From: Nannobrachium achirus
Lineage: Eukaryota > Chordata > Actinopteri > Myctophiformes > Myctophidae
DNA length: 64,000 bases
Assembly (NCBI GenBank): GCA_963921795.1
Contig: OY997643.1
Coordinates: 18,077,195 to 18,141,194, forward strand
Reading direction: 5' to 3'
Shown: piece after piece, positions 1-31,585 of the stretch
Numbering within the stretch: the first letter of the stretch is position 1
Layout of the letters: each line of letters begins with the position of its first letter
Notes under the pieces: model-generated
Seen by the model: only the letters and a program-made list of their open reading frames with translations
Database searches by the model: none
What the model was told of the DNA's origin: nothing
Translations under genes and position numbers: made by a program

Positions 1-81
1 CGCACACACACACTGAGGGGGAAAGATATGCATTGGGCAACATACTGAACAAATGCCTAATATGACCCTAAGGTCGTAACA
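1..81 (-). mobile_element. Partial LTR of a small LTR retrotransposon (cut by the window edge)
   Basis: These 81 bases repeat positions 1680-1760 almost exactly, ending in GGTCGTAACA. They are the inner end of the second long terminal repeat of the element described at 82-1146; the rest of this repeat lies outside the window. Confidence 0.8.
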
Positions 82-1146
82 CCTCCCCCCAAAGATCAAA
101 CATTTATCCCTTAAGGAAAAATGTTAGATTTCACACTTTACATCAATTAAAAAAAAACATCTACACAGCCGTAAGGCTGATCTACACAGCCATAGAGGCT
201 ACACAATCACAGCCATCAAGACTGATCTACAAACTCACAGCCATCAAGACTGATCTACAAACTCACAGCCATCAAGACTGATCTACAAACTCACAGCCAT
301 AAAGACTGATCTACAAACTCACAGCCATAAAGACTGATCTACAAACTCACAGCCATAAAGACTGATCTACAAACTCACAGCCATAAGGACTGATCTACAC
401 ACAAATACATCACAAAAAAAAACTTAAAGTCAAACTACAAAAAACAGTGTAAATTCCTAACTTTAAGGACCAAAAATGTTGAAGAATTTCACATCAAACT
501 TTCACATAATTTCACAATCTTCATATTTGCTGGTTGGCACACACACAACGGTAATTTTAACATTAACGTAATTTGTTTGCTCGCATAGAAGCTCACATGG
601 AGATCATGCTGGGTTTCTGTGTTACTTGCAATGCATGCAGAGAAACACGTAAGGGGGACAACTCGCATCTCAAACTGACCTTCATAAAGTGCAAGGCCCC
701 CATCTCCCACCTCCATTTCCCTGATGGACGGCCAACTTAGCTTGGTGTATAGAGGCATTTTGGGAGTGGGTGCACCAGTCACTATATCCACAGGTCATGT
801 TCAAGTCCAAAATGCAAGGCCTCCATCTCCCACCTCCATGTCCCAGATGTATGGCCAACATTAGGCTTGGAGTATAGAGGTCACTAACGGGAGTGGATGC
901 ACCAGGCATTAGCACAAGCAGGGCAGGCACAGAGCTCCACCTCAACTTTTTGCCCCCCCCTCCTCAGTCATGAGGGACCCAACAAACCCATCTCCCCAGC
1001 TTCTTACTCATGAGCACAACTCACATTAACAATGCCACTTATATACCAAATCAGTGTTTACTAAACAAAAACTACAATAATGCCAACCAGAAATATAAAA
1101 ATGTGAACTTACCAACACAATAAAGGGTTTAGACGAGCCCCCATTA
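82..1146 (-). mobile_element. Internal region of a non-autonomous LTR retrotransposon
   Basis: Read on the minus strand, the internal region starts three bases after the LTR with TGGGGGCTCGTC, which matches the first 12 bases of the classic tRNA-Pro primer-binding site. It ends with a purine tract (TTTGGGGGGAGG) directly before the other LTR, as a polypurine tract should. Only about 1 kb lies between the LTRs, and no gag, protease, reverse transcriptase or integrase motif is visible, so mobilisation would need proteins from a relative. Inside are a 28 bp tandem repeat (about 211-398) and two diverged copies of a roughly 130 bp unit (about 690-910). The family (Ty3/Gypsy-like or retrovirus-like) cannot be fixed from non-coding sequence. 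Confidence 0.75.
168..400. repeat. 28 bp minisatellite in the LTR element
   Basis: About seven head-to-tail copies of a 28 bp unit containing AGCCATCAAGACTGATCTAC start at 211, 239, 267, 295, 323, 351 and 379. The units abut without spacers and differ by single bases (ATCAAG or ATAAAG). This is array expansion inside the retrotransposon. Confidence 0.85.
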
Positions 1147-1760
1147 TGTTACGGACCAGGCCTGGGGGGGCCTAGGCCACAACAAACAAAATGGACTCCC
1201 TCCTACCCAGTCCCAAAACAACAACCTCAACACCAGTTTAAAAGTCCAAACTACAGTGGTTTATTCACAGAAGCTTTAAAACATGGGCAAAAATTACCTC
1301 AGGGTGGGCCCTGTACATAAAACTCAGTAAAAACCCTATACTAACTTATGGCAAACAGAAAGACAAGAGTTCAAAACCAAAATAAAGGCCACCCACCCCT
1401 ACCATACCAATTGGCTGTAAAAGTCCCCATGTTAAAACCTGTAACACTGAAACACTAACAAAGCTAAAACCACTACAAACAGAAACTGGTGCTGTTTTGA
1501 GGCTGGCTGGGAGGAAGACATCTCAGGGACTGTTGGCAGCCATCTTTATAGATACCAGCCTGGTCACCTGAGCCAATCACCAACAGTAGCTCAGTAACTC
1601 CACCTGTTAATTAACAATCACAATCACACTCAGCCACCACCCACACTCAATCAGTACCACTCGCAGTGTCTCACACACACGCACACACACACTGAGGGGG
1701 AAAGATATGCATTGGGCAACATACTGAACAAATGCCTAATATGACCCTAAGGTCGTAACA
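1147..1760 (-). mobile_element. Complete LTR (614 bp)
   Basis: The repeat starts TGTTACGG and ends GTCGTAACA, so it has the canonical TG...CA ends with a short inverted repeat (TGTTAC/GTAACA). Its last 81 bases match positions 1-81. On the minus strand it is the 5' LTR, followed at once by the primer-binding site. The sequence after 1760 (CTAAG) should be one copy of the short target duplication; its partner is outside the window. Confidence 0.8.
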
Positions 1761-1779
1761 CTAAGTACTGTGGTATTTG

Positions 1780-1780
<1 letters not shown>

Positions 1781-1858
<78 letters not shown>

Positions 1859-1865
1859 TGCGTGC

Positions 1866-1959
<94 letters not shown>
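1781..1959. repeat. (TG)n microsatellite with a central (TGCG)n block
   Basis: About 180 bp of alternating purine-pyrimidine sequence: pure (TG)n at both sides with a TGCG-rich centre. Cysteine-valine or histidine-threonine reading frames across it are artefacts of the repeat. Confidence 0.95.
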
Positions 1960-2699
<740 letters not shown>

Positions 2700-2799
2700 T
2701 GTCTGGTTGTACTGGTCAGCTCCCTTGCAGGTTTTATTGTGCGTGCGTGCGTGCGTGCGTGCATGAATGTGAAGCAGGGAGTTGCTGAAAAATTAGCAT

Positions 2800-3140
2800 T
2801 TAATAATAATAATAATAATAGCTGTGATTTATATAGCGCTTTTCTTAGTACTCAAAGTCCCTTTACAATACTAATTGTTTGTGTGTGCGTGTGTGTACGG
2901 CAGATAAAAACAACAACTTTATTAGGAAAAAAAGAAAACTAGGATAAGATAAGAAGATACAGTAGAAAACAATAAAAATAAAAGTATGGTCCGAGATCAG
3001 CTGGGGAAGGCAGTTTTCAATAGGTGAGTTTTCAGAGCGGTTTTGAAGGAGGGGAGGGAGGGGGCGTCTATGACGCATTTAGGGAGTTCGTTCCAGAGGG
3101 TGGGGGCGGCCACTGAGAACGCCCTGTCCCCCCAGGTTCG
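2800..3140 (-). mobile_element. 3' end of an L2/CR1-like LINE
   Basis: Read on the minus strand, about 3135-2985 encodes a decayed carboxy end of a non-LTR retrotransposon polyprotein, recognisable by the tract APTLWNELP followed by SFKTALKTHLL, typical of L2/CR1-type elements. The 3' untranslated part runs down to an (AAT)n tract at about 2802-2820, near the sequence TTTATATAGCGC that is common in such fish repeats. The copy is heavily 5'-truncated. Confidence 0.7.
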
Positions 3141-3541
3141 GTGGGGTTTTTTTGTGCTCAGCAATCTACCCTGGGTAAAGGGTTAGAGGGTCAAACCTTT
3201 TCATGAGGGTTACAAAACAAAACAAAAAGGTTAGAAAAGAGATTCTATTTTCAGATTGATTTTGGAAACATTTTTATTGGGTCTGGACTTGAACGTGGCA
3301 GAATAAATAACAAACAAAACATGATAACTTAAAGTGAACCGCGATAGTTTCAAGACTTGTTAAATAGACCATAAAAATTCTATTAAGCATGAAACATTTT
3401 AAACTCAGATCCTTGCTTCTGGGGTTTCTGGCACAACATTTTTAAGAAAGTTTGAGCACCACTATACGGTAGCAACGTACGCTTGTCAGAAAACTGTTAG
3501 GATTTAGAAGACTTTTGTATAATAGGCCTTAGGTCCTAATG

Positions 3542-3956
3542 CAGGGGTCTTCAACGTTTTCAGGCCACAGACCCCTTAGTTGAGAGAGATGAAGCAGGGA
3601 CCCCCACAACCTGTTCATAGATTCCATATAGTTTCATCGTTTGACAGCACAATCATCAGTGTATTTTGGATTCATGTTAATTTGTGTTTTCAGATATTTA
3701 ACCACTTGAACCGTCAATACTTAATAAACTTGACCTTTCACTCTGTACTTCTGTTCCCCCTACACCCAAACCTCTTTGCCGAAAATAGCTGATCTACAAG
3801 CTTGTAGATATGCTATTTTTGGCTACAGTCCTCAGAATATGGACACTAGTGTTCAAGTTGTTCATAAAAAAAGGATTGGAAGATTTGGAGGACCCCCTGT
3901 AGTAACTCTATCTGAGGACCCCCTAGGGGTCCCGGACCCCCTGTTGAAGACCCCTG
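3542..3956. mobile_element. hAT-like MITE, family A, with perfect target duplication
   Basis: The element starts CAGGGGTCTTCAACG and ends GTTGAAGACCCCTG. It is flanked on both sides by the same 8 bp, TCCTAATG (3534-3541 and 3957-3964), which is the target-site length of hAT transposons. There is no transposase. A compact copy of the AAAATAGC...GCTATTTT palindrome lies at 3781-3822. Relatives occur at 15711-16151, 29056-29485, 29832-30230 and 35151-35620. Confidence 0.9.
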
Positions 3957-4299
3957 TCCTAATGGGTTGACTGCTGGCCTCCCTCCAAGCAGACATGGCC
4001 TTACCCCGACCGCTCAACTGAAAACCATGTTGAACATTTCCTCCTATAATAACATGCCCATTATAGGCATGTCAGGTTGAAAGTGGTTAAAGAGGGATTT
4101 TACAGCGTGAGATAGACATGTGTTTCACACACATACAGTTACACCTGTCTGTCAAGTCCTCTGGGCGCGATGAGTCACGCCCTGAGGATGATTGACAGCC
4201 AAGTCAGCCTATGAGTGTGCGCGCCGGTATGTTGGCAGATCCAGGCATCCTGACTCACTGCAAACACAGACACAGGTGAAACCATTACATTCCTCCCTT

Positions 4300-4556
4300 T
4301 AATACCTACGGTACCTAAATCCAATGATGTTTAAATTAATACCTACTCCAACCTAAGTCCAATAACGTTTAAATTAATACCTACTCCAACCTAAGTCCAA
4401 TAATGTTTAAATTAATACCTACTGTACTAAGTCCAATGATGTTTAAATTAATACCTACTGTACCTAAGTCCAATGATGTTTAAATGAATACCTACTCCAA
4501 CCTAAGTCCAATAATGTTTAAATTAATACCTACTGTACCTAAGTCCAATAATGTCA
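4300..4556. repeat. 36-38 bp minisatellite
   Basis: About seven copies of a unit containing AATACCTACT, CTAAGTCCAAT and ATGTTTAAATT, alternating between two subtypes (CTGTACC or CTCCAACC). Non-coding. Confidence 0.8.
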
Positions 4557-4564
4557 AGCTATTT

Positions 4565-4870
4565 TACTTCAATTGAGTATTTCCATTTCTTGATCCGTTA
4601 TCCTTATACCCCACAACACGTCAGAGGCAAATGGTGTACTTTTACTCCACTACAGTCATGTAACAGTTTTAGTTACTGTAGCTTGTAGATCTGTACATTA
4701 ATTTAACAGTTTAAGTTACTGTAGCTTGTAGATCTGTACATTCATTTAACAGTTTTAGTTACTGTAGCTTGTAGATCTGTACATTAATTTAACAGTTTAA
4801 GTTACTGTAGCTTGTAGATCTGTACATTCATTTAACAATTTTAGTTACTGTAGCTTGTAGATCTGTGATT
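4565..4870. mobile_element. Tol2/hAT-like fragment containing a 43 bp minisatellite
   Basis: The left part (TTTTACTTCAATTGAGTATTTCC ... TTTTACTCCACTACA) resembles the abundant fish hAT-like element whose ends read CAGTGGTGTAAAGTAAC. From about 4664 a 43 bp unit containing GTTACTGTAGCTTGTAGATC is repeated about five times. The unit carries GCTTGTAGATCT, which is also the arm of the palindrome family seen across the window. Confidence 0.55.
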
Positions 4871-5085
4871 TTCACTACATAAAGTCGCTGTCGGGAAGAA
4901 ACCCCTTACCTCCATATTCCAACTTATTGTTGTGTTTTTTTGGAGCGGTGAAAGCGCTCCCAATAGACAGGTATGTCTGTGGCTGGCTATGTGGCTGGCT
5001 GGCTGGCTGGCTGGCTGGGTATGTCTGTAGCCTGGCAATACCTTGAGTGGCCACACAAGTTAAAGGAGGGGCGCTGTTGTGCAGG

Positions 5086-5094
5086 CACAAACAC

Positions 5095-5192
<98 letters not shown>
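5086..5192. repeat. (CA)n microsatellite
   Basis: About 100 bp of CA repeats. A short (GGCT)n run precedes it at about 4981-5017. Confidence 0.95.
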
Positions 5193-5193
<1 letters not shown>

Positions 5194-5248
5194 TTCACCG
5201 CTCCACTTCGAACCGAGGTTTGATTTTTCATAAATTAATGCCCTACTT

Positions 5249-5680
5249 CAGTGATACTCAAACTCAGGCCCGTGGGCCAGTTCCGGCCTGTGGCACACGA
5301 TTCAATCAATCAATAAAAACAAAAAATAAAAAAGACTTATTTATTCTTACAATGAAGTAATTCTCTTATCTTTAGCCTAATGACATCACTATTACATGAA
5401 TAATCATCCAGGAAGGGAAACTGTGTCACTCATTCAGAGCAGCAGTAAAGATGAGCCTCAACAAGCGCTGAAAAGTTGATACAGAGAACCTGCACTTTCA
5501 TTTTACCATCTCATGCAAATACCACTATGTTTGATTTGCCAGAAAACAGTGTCAGTTGTCGACAAAATAAGCGACAATAAAAGGCAGAAGTTATCAGGTA
5601 TTAATGTTGTCATTTTATTAACTGTCCCCTTGCCATTTTTGTAATGTGGCCCACAGGTTTCAGATATTTGAGTGTCCCTG
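5249..5680. mobile_element. hAT-like MITE with perfect 8 bp target duplication
   Basis: Begins CAGTGATACTCAAACTCAGG and ends GAGTGTCCCTG. Both sides carry CCCTACTT (5241-5248 and 5681-5688). The GGCCCGTGGGCC palindrome near the left end is typical of this vertebrate hAT-derived family. No coding capacity remains. Confidence 0.9.
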
Positions 5681-5699
5681 CCCTACTTGATCAAACTAC

Positions 5700-5970
5700 A
5701 GTGTCACGCAAAAGCATCAAAAGTAGTAAATCTACAAGCTTATCGTCACATCTCCAAGTTTCAAATTTGTAATTCTTTTCACAAACTAAAGCACTTCATC
5801 ATACAAGGCCATCTCACAAAAGTAGTGAAAACAGCTGATCTACAAGCACACAACGCCTCGCGGTGCGAGGCGTTGTGTGCTTGTAGATCGGCTGTTTTCC
5901 CTAGTTTAAATCATTTTAAAAATGATAAATACAAAACAAACAGTTTTGGACATACAAGGTTTCCACCCGA
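5700..5970. mobile_element. Palindromic mini-element with the ACAGCTGATCTACAAGCAC hairpin
   Basis: A hairpin at 5827-5899 with arms of about 33 bp is surrounded by the flanks typical of this family: a tract with TACAAGGCCATC on the left and GTTTTGGACATACAAGG, then CCACCCGACAACGACG, on the right. The same architecture is seen at 12296-12562, 33238-33370 and 58362-58590. Confidence 0.7.
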
Positions 5971-6369
5971 CAACGACGTTATGCAGCAAGGTGTTTTGAG
6001 CCTGCTATTCTTTTATTTGAATCCTCACATGGTCCTGGACATGTTAGGTTTCCACCCGACAGAGACAATCCCAAGTAGTGCTTAGCGGGGTCAAAAGCTA
6101 ACATTTGCCTTGGGAAAAACTGTAGTGGAGTCATACCGTAAGTATCCAATAAAACAAATTGTCTACTCAGGTAAAGCACGCAGGTACTCAAAGAACAATG
6201 ATTGGCAGTAATTGTCCGTGCAGAGGCAGTGTGGGTAATGAGTCACTCACACAGCTGTAGTCAGCGTCCGTGTGGGAGAGTTGTTGATCGTGAGAGAGAG
6301 TGAGTGTGTCACCGTCGACTAATTTTAGTGGTTTGTTTGTATGTCAGGAGAAGGCACACTTCCTGTGCG

Positions 6370-6518
<149 letters not shown>

Positions 6519-6769
6519 CTATTCAGCTCCCCCCCCCCAGGTTCTAATTTATGCTTCATCGTACAAATGTGTCACTGGACGGAAATAACAGATTTATGAG
6601 TGAACAGCCTGGGGTCTGATTGTAACCCGGGTCAGCTGTGTGTTTATGATCTCTGATGAGTTAACAGATCCAACCTACGGGCCGGGGCCCACTGGATGAG
6701 TGGCACATAATGTTGAGAAAGAATCCATGGTTTAGAAGGCATTTGCGGAAATCTTAGGTCGGGCTAAAT

Positions 6770-6899
6770 CAGTGGTCCTCAACCGTGTTATACAAAATGT
6801 AATGCCTCAACTCTTAGTGCTCGTCAGGGTGGGGGGGGGGTCCCCAGTTAAAATATGATCATTTTGTGGGTTGTTTCCTGAAAAGGTTGAGAACCACTG
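6770..6899. mobile_element. Short hAT-like MITE, family D, in or near the znf831 3' UTR
   Basis: Begins CAGTGGTCCTCAACC and ends GGTTGAGAACCACTG. It is flanked by GCTAAAT and TCTAAAT, a 6-7 bp match within the expected 8 bp duplication. At 130 bp it is the smallest copy of the family and lacks the internal palindrome. It ends 15 bp beyond the znf831 stop codon, so the transcript's 3' untranslated region probably includes it. Confidence 0.8.
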
Positions 6900-6914
6900 C
6901 TCTAAATAAAATGG

Positions 6915-26777
<19,863 letters not shown>

Positions 26778-26832
26778 CTGTTAGGAAAACAGATGTGACA
26801 TTAGACGAGCGCTGGCTAGGAACGCTTTACAG

Positions 26833-27140
26833 CAGTGGTTCTCAACCTTTTCAGGCCGCGACCCCCAAAATAATCATATTTTGAGGAATTACATTTTGTA
26901 TAACACGGTCGGTTATATTGCTTCTAATATTTGACAATTTTTTTGAGGTACTAAAAAGTCTTCAAATTGTCACTTTAGAAATGTGCAGATACTCTCTATA
27001 CACTTCAACTTCATGCTGGTTTGTTTACTATTACGGTAAGTGAGAAAACAATGTTGCACATTACGTTAATCATCTGGGGTCGCCCCAAAATAATTTGGGG
27101 ACCACCCTGGGGGTCCCGACCCACATGTTGAGAACCACTG
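26833..27140. mobile_element. hAT-like MITE, family D, lacking the central palindrome
   Basis: Begins CAGTGGTTCTCAACC and ends GGTTGAGAACCACTG... wait-free reading: the right end is GTTGAGAACCACTG. It is flanked by CTTTACAG and CTTTTACAG (one extra T). It matches the family D copies near 40703 and 47640 but has no hairpin at the position where they carry one. It lies about 50 bp upstream of the znf831 acceptor at 26777. Confidence 0.8.
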
Positions 27141-27379
27141 CTTTTACAGTACAATTTAGAGGTACCTTCACTTTACCTGAGTATTCTGAATACAGGACAG
27201 TTTGTATTCCCACATTGTGATGATGTCCCTGTCTATATTATACAGAATACTGCGAGAGGGCAGTTCATCTCTGGAGTGGTGTGGTAGTGATTACCTGCAG
27301 ACAGCAGCTGATAACTGCTGCTATAAAAAGGGGAAATGATGGGTAATTAGGAAGAAAAGTTTCCCCGGCTGGACATAGT
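27141..27379. other. Intergenic or upstream intron sequence
   Basis: Mixed sequence upstream of the first coding exon of znf831. I see no promoter signature that I would defend. Confidence 0.4.
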
Positions 27380-27620
27380 GCGTGGAAGGAACACGTTATT
27401 TTAACCAGATCCTTTCCCCTCCATCAGGCGCCCCGGCTGGCCAAGTGGAGGCAGTATAGAGACCAGGATTACCTGCATGTTTTTTTGTGAGAGTAACTAC
27501 CCTAGGGGACACAGGGAGATGATACGGACGCCCCCAGCGACCCCCAACATCCCCAGCAGAGGGGAATCGAACCCACGACCTTCTACAGTAGCTTGAGGCG
27601 ACAGCGAGACACAAGGCACA
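27380..27620 (-). mobile_element. tRNA-derived SINE
   Basis: On the minus strand, CTGTCGCCTCAAGCTACTG leads to the B box GGTTCGATTCC with the usual spacing, followed by a non-tRNA body. It is a relative of the SINE at 37080-37325: both have AGGAACACGTTATT at the far end. Confidence 0.7.
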
Positions 27621-27937
27621 GTGTCTCAGGTAACCACATGCCTCGCGTGGCTTATTGCTTTTCTAAAACGGTTACATGGCAACATGAAGAATCATAGACA
27701 TGTACAATTAAAACTGTTCTATTTCACTAATAATTCACTACAAGGTCTGCAAGAAAGTTCCCAGCTACAAGAAAGTAGTTCCCAGCCTTTTTGCCAACAA
27801 CACAGGTGCAGATAATTGGTGCACTGTGGAAATATATAACGCACCTGGGTTTGATATAAACTGATTCAAGGTGTGGGTTATAGTCTCACATACCACAGCA
27901 ATTAAGGGAAACCAGCCAATCCGAGTCAAGGAATGGA

Positions 27938-28193
27938 ACTATGGGGCTGTTAAGTATGACATCATTTTGTAGGCAGAGGAGAATTTCTGCCCCCAGTTTC
28001 CGTGAATCTTTTTACTATTTCTACTATTTACACATTTTTCTTCTCTTTGTTGTTGAAAGGAAAGTGTTAGAATTATACTTTAGTCGTTATTTTTGTCTCG
28101 GGTCTGTTGAAATAGCGAGGGACAGAAAATGCTCTGGGGGCAGAGTTCTCCTCTGCCTACAAAATGATGTCACGGCTTAAAAGCCCCATAGCC
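27938..28193. mobile_element. MITE with about 55 bp terminal inverted repeats
   Basis: The left arm (TATGGGGCTGTTAAGTATGA ... CTGCCCCCAG) and the right arm (CTGGGGGCAGAG ... TAAAAGCCCCATA) are inverted copies. Both ends fit a TA duplication (C-TA-TGGGGCT and AGCCCCA-TA-G), as in Tc1/mariner-type elements. No coding capacity. Confidence 0.75.
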
Positions 28194-28261
28194 AGAAACA
28201 TTGTACTGTGTGGAACAGAGATAGATGTTACTCTGTGAACATTTGTGATGAGACGGGGCAG

Positions 28262-28273
28262 ACATACAGACAT

Positions 28274-28309
<36 letters not shown>

Positions 28310-28428
28310 ACAGGCAGGCAGGCAGGCAGGCAGGCAGACAGGCAGACATACAGGCAGGCAGGCAGGCAGGCAGGCAGACAGGCAGACAGACAGACAGGCA
28401 GACATACAGACAGGCAGTGGGAGGAGAG
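28262..28428. repeat. (CAGG)n/(CAGA)n tetranucleotide array
   Basis: About 165 bp of alternating CAGG and CAGA/CATA units. Confidence 0.95.
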
Positions 28429-28581
28429 GTTTGAATCTCATATCAGTCATTCTTTAATCTGTTCCACTGAAATGCATCTGCTGACAGCAGCAGTTTGGTT
28501 CCATTAACCAGCCTGTGCCCTCATTACATGACTTGTGCCACCTTTGCGGAGCACGTTCATTGATCTTGTGTTACTTTTCAT

Positions 28582-28583
<2 letters not shown>

Positions 28584-28655
<72 letters not shown>

Positions 28656-28714
28656 GTGCGTGCGTGCGTGCGTGCGTGCGCGCGTGCGTGCGTGTGTGTG
28701 TGCGTGTGTGTGCG
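28584..28714. repeat. (TG)n/(TGCG)n microsatellite
   Basis: About 65 bp of TG followed by about 50 bp rich in TGCG. Confidence 0.95.
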
Positions 28715-29055
28715 TCTTCTCCCCTCATAAAGACACTTCATATACGGTTCAGTTCCTGCTATTATGACATGCAAATTTCAATTCCTGTTGCCATGAGTCA
28801 CGCGTGTGCTGTGTTCTTTGCATAAATGTCTCTATCACCCACAGACTGGCTGTTTGATATGTGTGAAGCAGGCTTACACCCACGTTCGCCACACACTCGC
28901 TTTTTTCTTTCTTTTCATGGCACCGTTGACTGCCCAAAGTTGTTTTCCTCCAGCGCTCTGAAGGACTGGGTTTTTATTTTGTGATGACAAGCCTTCAGAA
29001 AACATTGGAAACTAGATCTGTGTTAAGATTGACTGACTGAACGACTGACTTAGAG

Positions 29056-29485
29056 CAGGGGTCTTCAACGTTTTCAGGCCAAGGACCCCTTAGTCGAGAG
29101 AGAGATGAAGCAGGGACCCCCACAACCCAAAGATACCATCGTCGTTTGACGGCACAATCATCAGAGTATTTTGGATTCATGTCAATGTGTGTTTTCAGAT
29201 ATTTAACCACTTGAACCGTCAATACTTAATAAACTTGACCTTTCACTCTGTACTTAGTCTGCTCTTTTTCTCCTCTACACCAAACCTCTTTGCCGAAAAT
29301 AGCCGATATACAAGCTCACAACGCATCGTGCTGCGAGGCGTTGTGAGCTTGTATCTGCTATTTTTGGCTAAAGTTCTCAGAATATGGATGCTAGAGTTCA
29401 AATGGTTAATATAAAAAAAAGCTTCTATCACACAAAGATTTGGAGGACCCCCTAGGGGTCCCGGACCCCCTGTTGAAGACCCTTG
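29056..29485. mobile_element. hAT-like MITE, family A
   Basis: Begins CAGGGGTCTTCAACG and ends GTTGAAGACCCTTG. Flanks ACTTAGAG and GCTTAGAG differ at one base. A palindrome lies at 29295-29367. Confidence 0.85.
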
Positions 29486-29831
29486 GCTTAGAGAAATACA
29501 ACGATGTTTAGTGCCAAACAGTGTGTGGCACAGATAACTCTAAACTGAATGTGACTGTAACATGCTAATCCTTTCCTATTAACAGAGGCATTATAAGTGA
29601 TGCGGTAGACTATGTCTGAATGTGGGATTGTATAAAACTGAAATAATGACATGCAGTTTTACTTGCCATAGTGTAGGCACAAAATCAAACTACAGTACAG
29701 CCATGGCACAAGTTCATAAAAAGGGCACAGCGAGAAACGGTAGCACAAAACACACAACAGGATAACGTGGCCTGACTGACTGTGTTTCTAATTTGTAATT
29801 TGAGCAAAACTGCACTTTATCAGTGACATGT

Positions 29832-30230
29832 CAGGGGTCTTCAACAGGGGGTCCGGGACCCCTAGGGGTCCTCAGAGTTACTACAGGAGGGCCGCCAAAT
29901 CTTTGTGTGATAGGATCTTTGTGTGATATAGGATCACCCTATTCTGAGTGGAACATTAGTCAAAAATAGCAGATCTACAAGCTTGCGCGAGGCGTTGTAA
30001 TCTGCTATTTTTGGCAAAGAGGTTTGTAGAGGGAAAAGAAGAGCAGACTAAGTATTTGACGGTTCAAGTGGTTAAATGTTGTCATGCTGTCAAACAAGTC
30101 TAAGCTGTCTAAGAAATCTATGAACATTTTGAATCTGCAACACAATTGTATACAACATGTAGTGGGGGTCCCTGCTTCATCTCTCTCAGCTAAGGGGTCC
30201 TTCTTGGCCTGAAAACGTTGAAGACCCCTG
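29832..30230. mobile_element. hAT-like MITE, family A, reverse orientation
   Basis: Begins CAGGGGTCTTCAACAGGGG and ends GTTGAAGACCCCTG. The target duplication is weak (TGACATGT or GTCTATGT). It carries an eroded palindrome at 29963-30017. Confidence 0.75.
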
Positions 30231-30284
30231 GTCTATGTGAAAACAAGCGATGGAGTGTCACTCACCTCTCTGACATGCAGCTCT

Positions 30285-30625
30285 GGTGGGGATGCGGCCC
30301 AGAGGGTCTCCCATGGGGGTCCCAGTCCTCAGTGCATTTTTAACCCTGGGGGTCCCAGTCCTCACTGGCGGTCCCAGTCCTCAGTGCATTTTTAACCCTG
30401 GGGGTCCCAGTCCTCACTGGCGGTCCCAGTCCTCAGTGCATTTTTAACCCTGGGGGTCTCAGTCCTCACTGGCGGTCTCAGTCCTCAGTGTATCTTTAAC
30501 CCTGGGGGTCCCAGTCAGTCCTCAGTGCATCTTTAACCCTGTGGTCCCAGTCCTCAGTGTATCTTTAACCCTGGGGTTCCTCAGTCCTCAGTGCATCTTT
30601 AACCCTGCGGGTCCCATGCAGGCCT
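30285..30625. repeat. Complex minisatellite of GGTCCCAGTCCTCAGTGCAT units
   Basis: About eight imperfect units built from TTTTTAACCCTGGGGGTCCC, CAGTCCTCAGTGCA and CAGTCCTCACTGGC, with higher-order periods near 60 bp at the left and about 40 bp at the right. Non-coding. Confidence 0.8.
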
Positions 30626-30719
30626 GGGTTAGGCTAACCCAGCATATCTGGTTTCCTCACAACAGTTCTGTGACAGGAACTGAGTTTCTGCTCACAAGGA
30701 AGCGGAACAAATGCAAATG

Positions 30720-30756
30720 TGTGGGTGCGTGGGTTTGTGTGTGTGCGTGTGTGTGC

Positions 30757-30812
<56 letters not shown>

Positions 30813-30920
30813 CACTACATACAGTACAAGGACATTGCTGTTAAGTATGGGTGTGATGACAAGAGGAGAGTGGATGGATGAATGGATGGAGGGGAGGGGA
30901 GGGGAGGGGAGGGGAGGGGG
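30720..30920. repeat. (TG)n, (GA)n and (GGGGA)n microsatellites
   Basis: A short TG run leads into about 50 bp of GA (about 30759-30809). A GGGGA pentanucleotide run follows at about 30889-30920. Confidence 0.9.
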
Positions 30921-31204
30921 GAGAGGGTTGGAAGGGAGGACTGTTAAACAAAGACTTCCGGAACGAAACTTGAAGAAGAGAAAAAAATCAACAGATGTGA
31001 ATAAGAAGAAGAGGCGAAGCGCTCTTCAACAGAAGGATTTGAAACGCACATGATCCAACTCAGTATGCAGTAACAAACGCACAGTAACAATCCACAGTGC
31101 TAATGTATGGGTCCATTTGGTTACATGTTTGGTATGCTCCCAGAGTTAAAATAACACTGAAGATTTGACTGTGCTAAAAAGCCAGCTTACCTTAGGTGCA
31201 CGTT

Positions 31205-31340
31205 AACCCTTGGCTTCTGATTGGCTGATGGCTCCCATGGCTGCCTTGGCTTCTGATTGGCTGGAGGCTCCTGGCTACCTTGGCTTCTGATTGGCTGGAT
31301 GGCGCCTGGCTGCCTTGGCTTCTCATTGGCTGATGGCTTG
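31205..31340. repeat. Tandem repeat of an inverted CCAAT motif
   Basis: Four copies of CTTCTGATTGGCTG or CTTCTCATTGGCTG at spacings of about 38-44 bp. Each contains ATTGG, the reverse complement of the NF-Y core CCAAT. No gene start is visible beside it, so promoter activity is only a possibility. Confidence 0.7.
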
Positions 31341-31434
31341 GGAGGTTTGAATCAGGACCTGACTCTCTTCCTCCGCACAGTGTGTGTTCTTGTTCTGGTG
31401 TTCTCTGCGATCGCTCACCTACACAGCTTCCTCC

Positions 31435-31533
31435 GCCCACACACACACCCACACACACACTCTCGCTCTCTCTTCTCTCTTCTCTCGCTCTCTCACACAC
31501 ACACACGCACGCACGCACGCACGCACGCACACG

Positions 31534-31581
<48 letters not shown>
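31435..31581. repeat. (CA)n/(TC)n/(CACG)n microsatellite
   Basis: Compound array of CA, TC and CGCA units ending in about 45 bp of pure CA. Confidence 0.95.

Positions 31582-31585
<4 letters not shown>

Noticed and set aside
168..400. CRISPR-like repeat array
   Set aside because: The units are head to tail without unique spacers, inside a eukaryotic LTR element.
5826..5900. Bacterial-type terminator or riboswitch hairpins
   Set aside because: The palindromes are dispersed repeat cores in a fish genome, occur in both orientations and have no relation to gene ends.
30541..31053. A 170-codon plus-strand frame
   Set aside because: It runs through a minisatellite, (TG)n, (GA)n and (GGGGA)n with no domain and no splice support.
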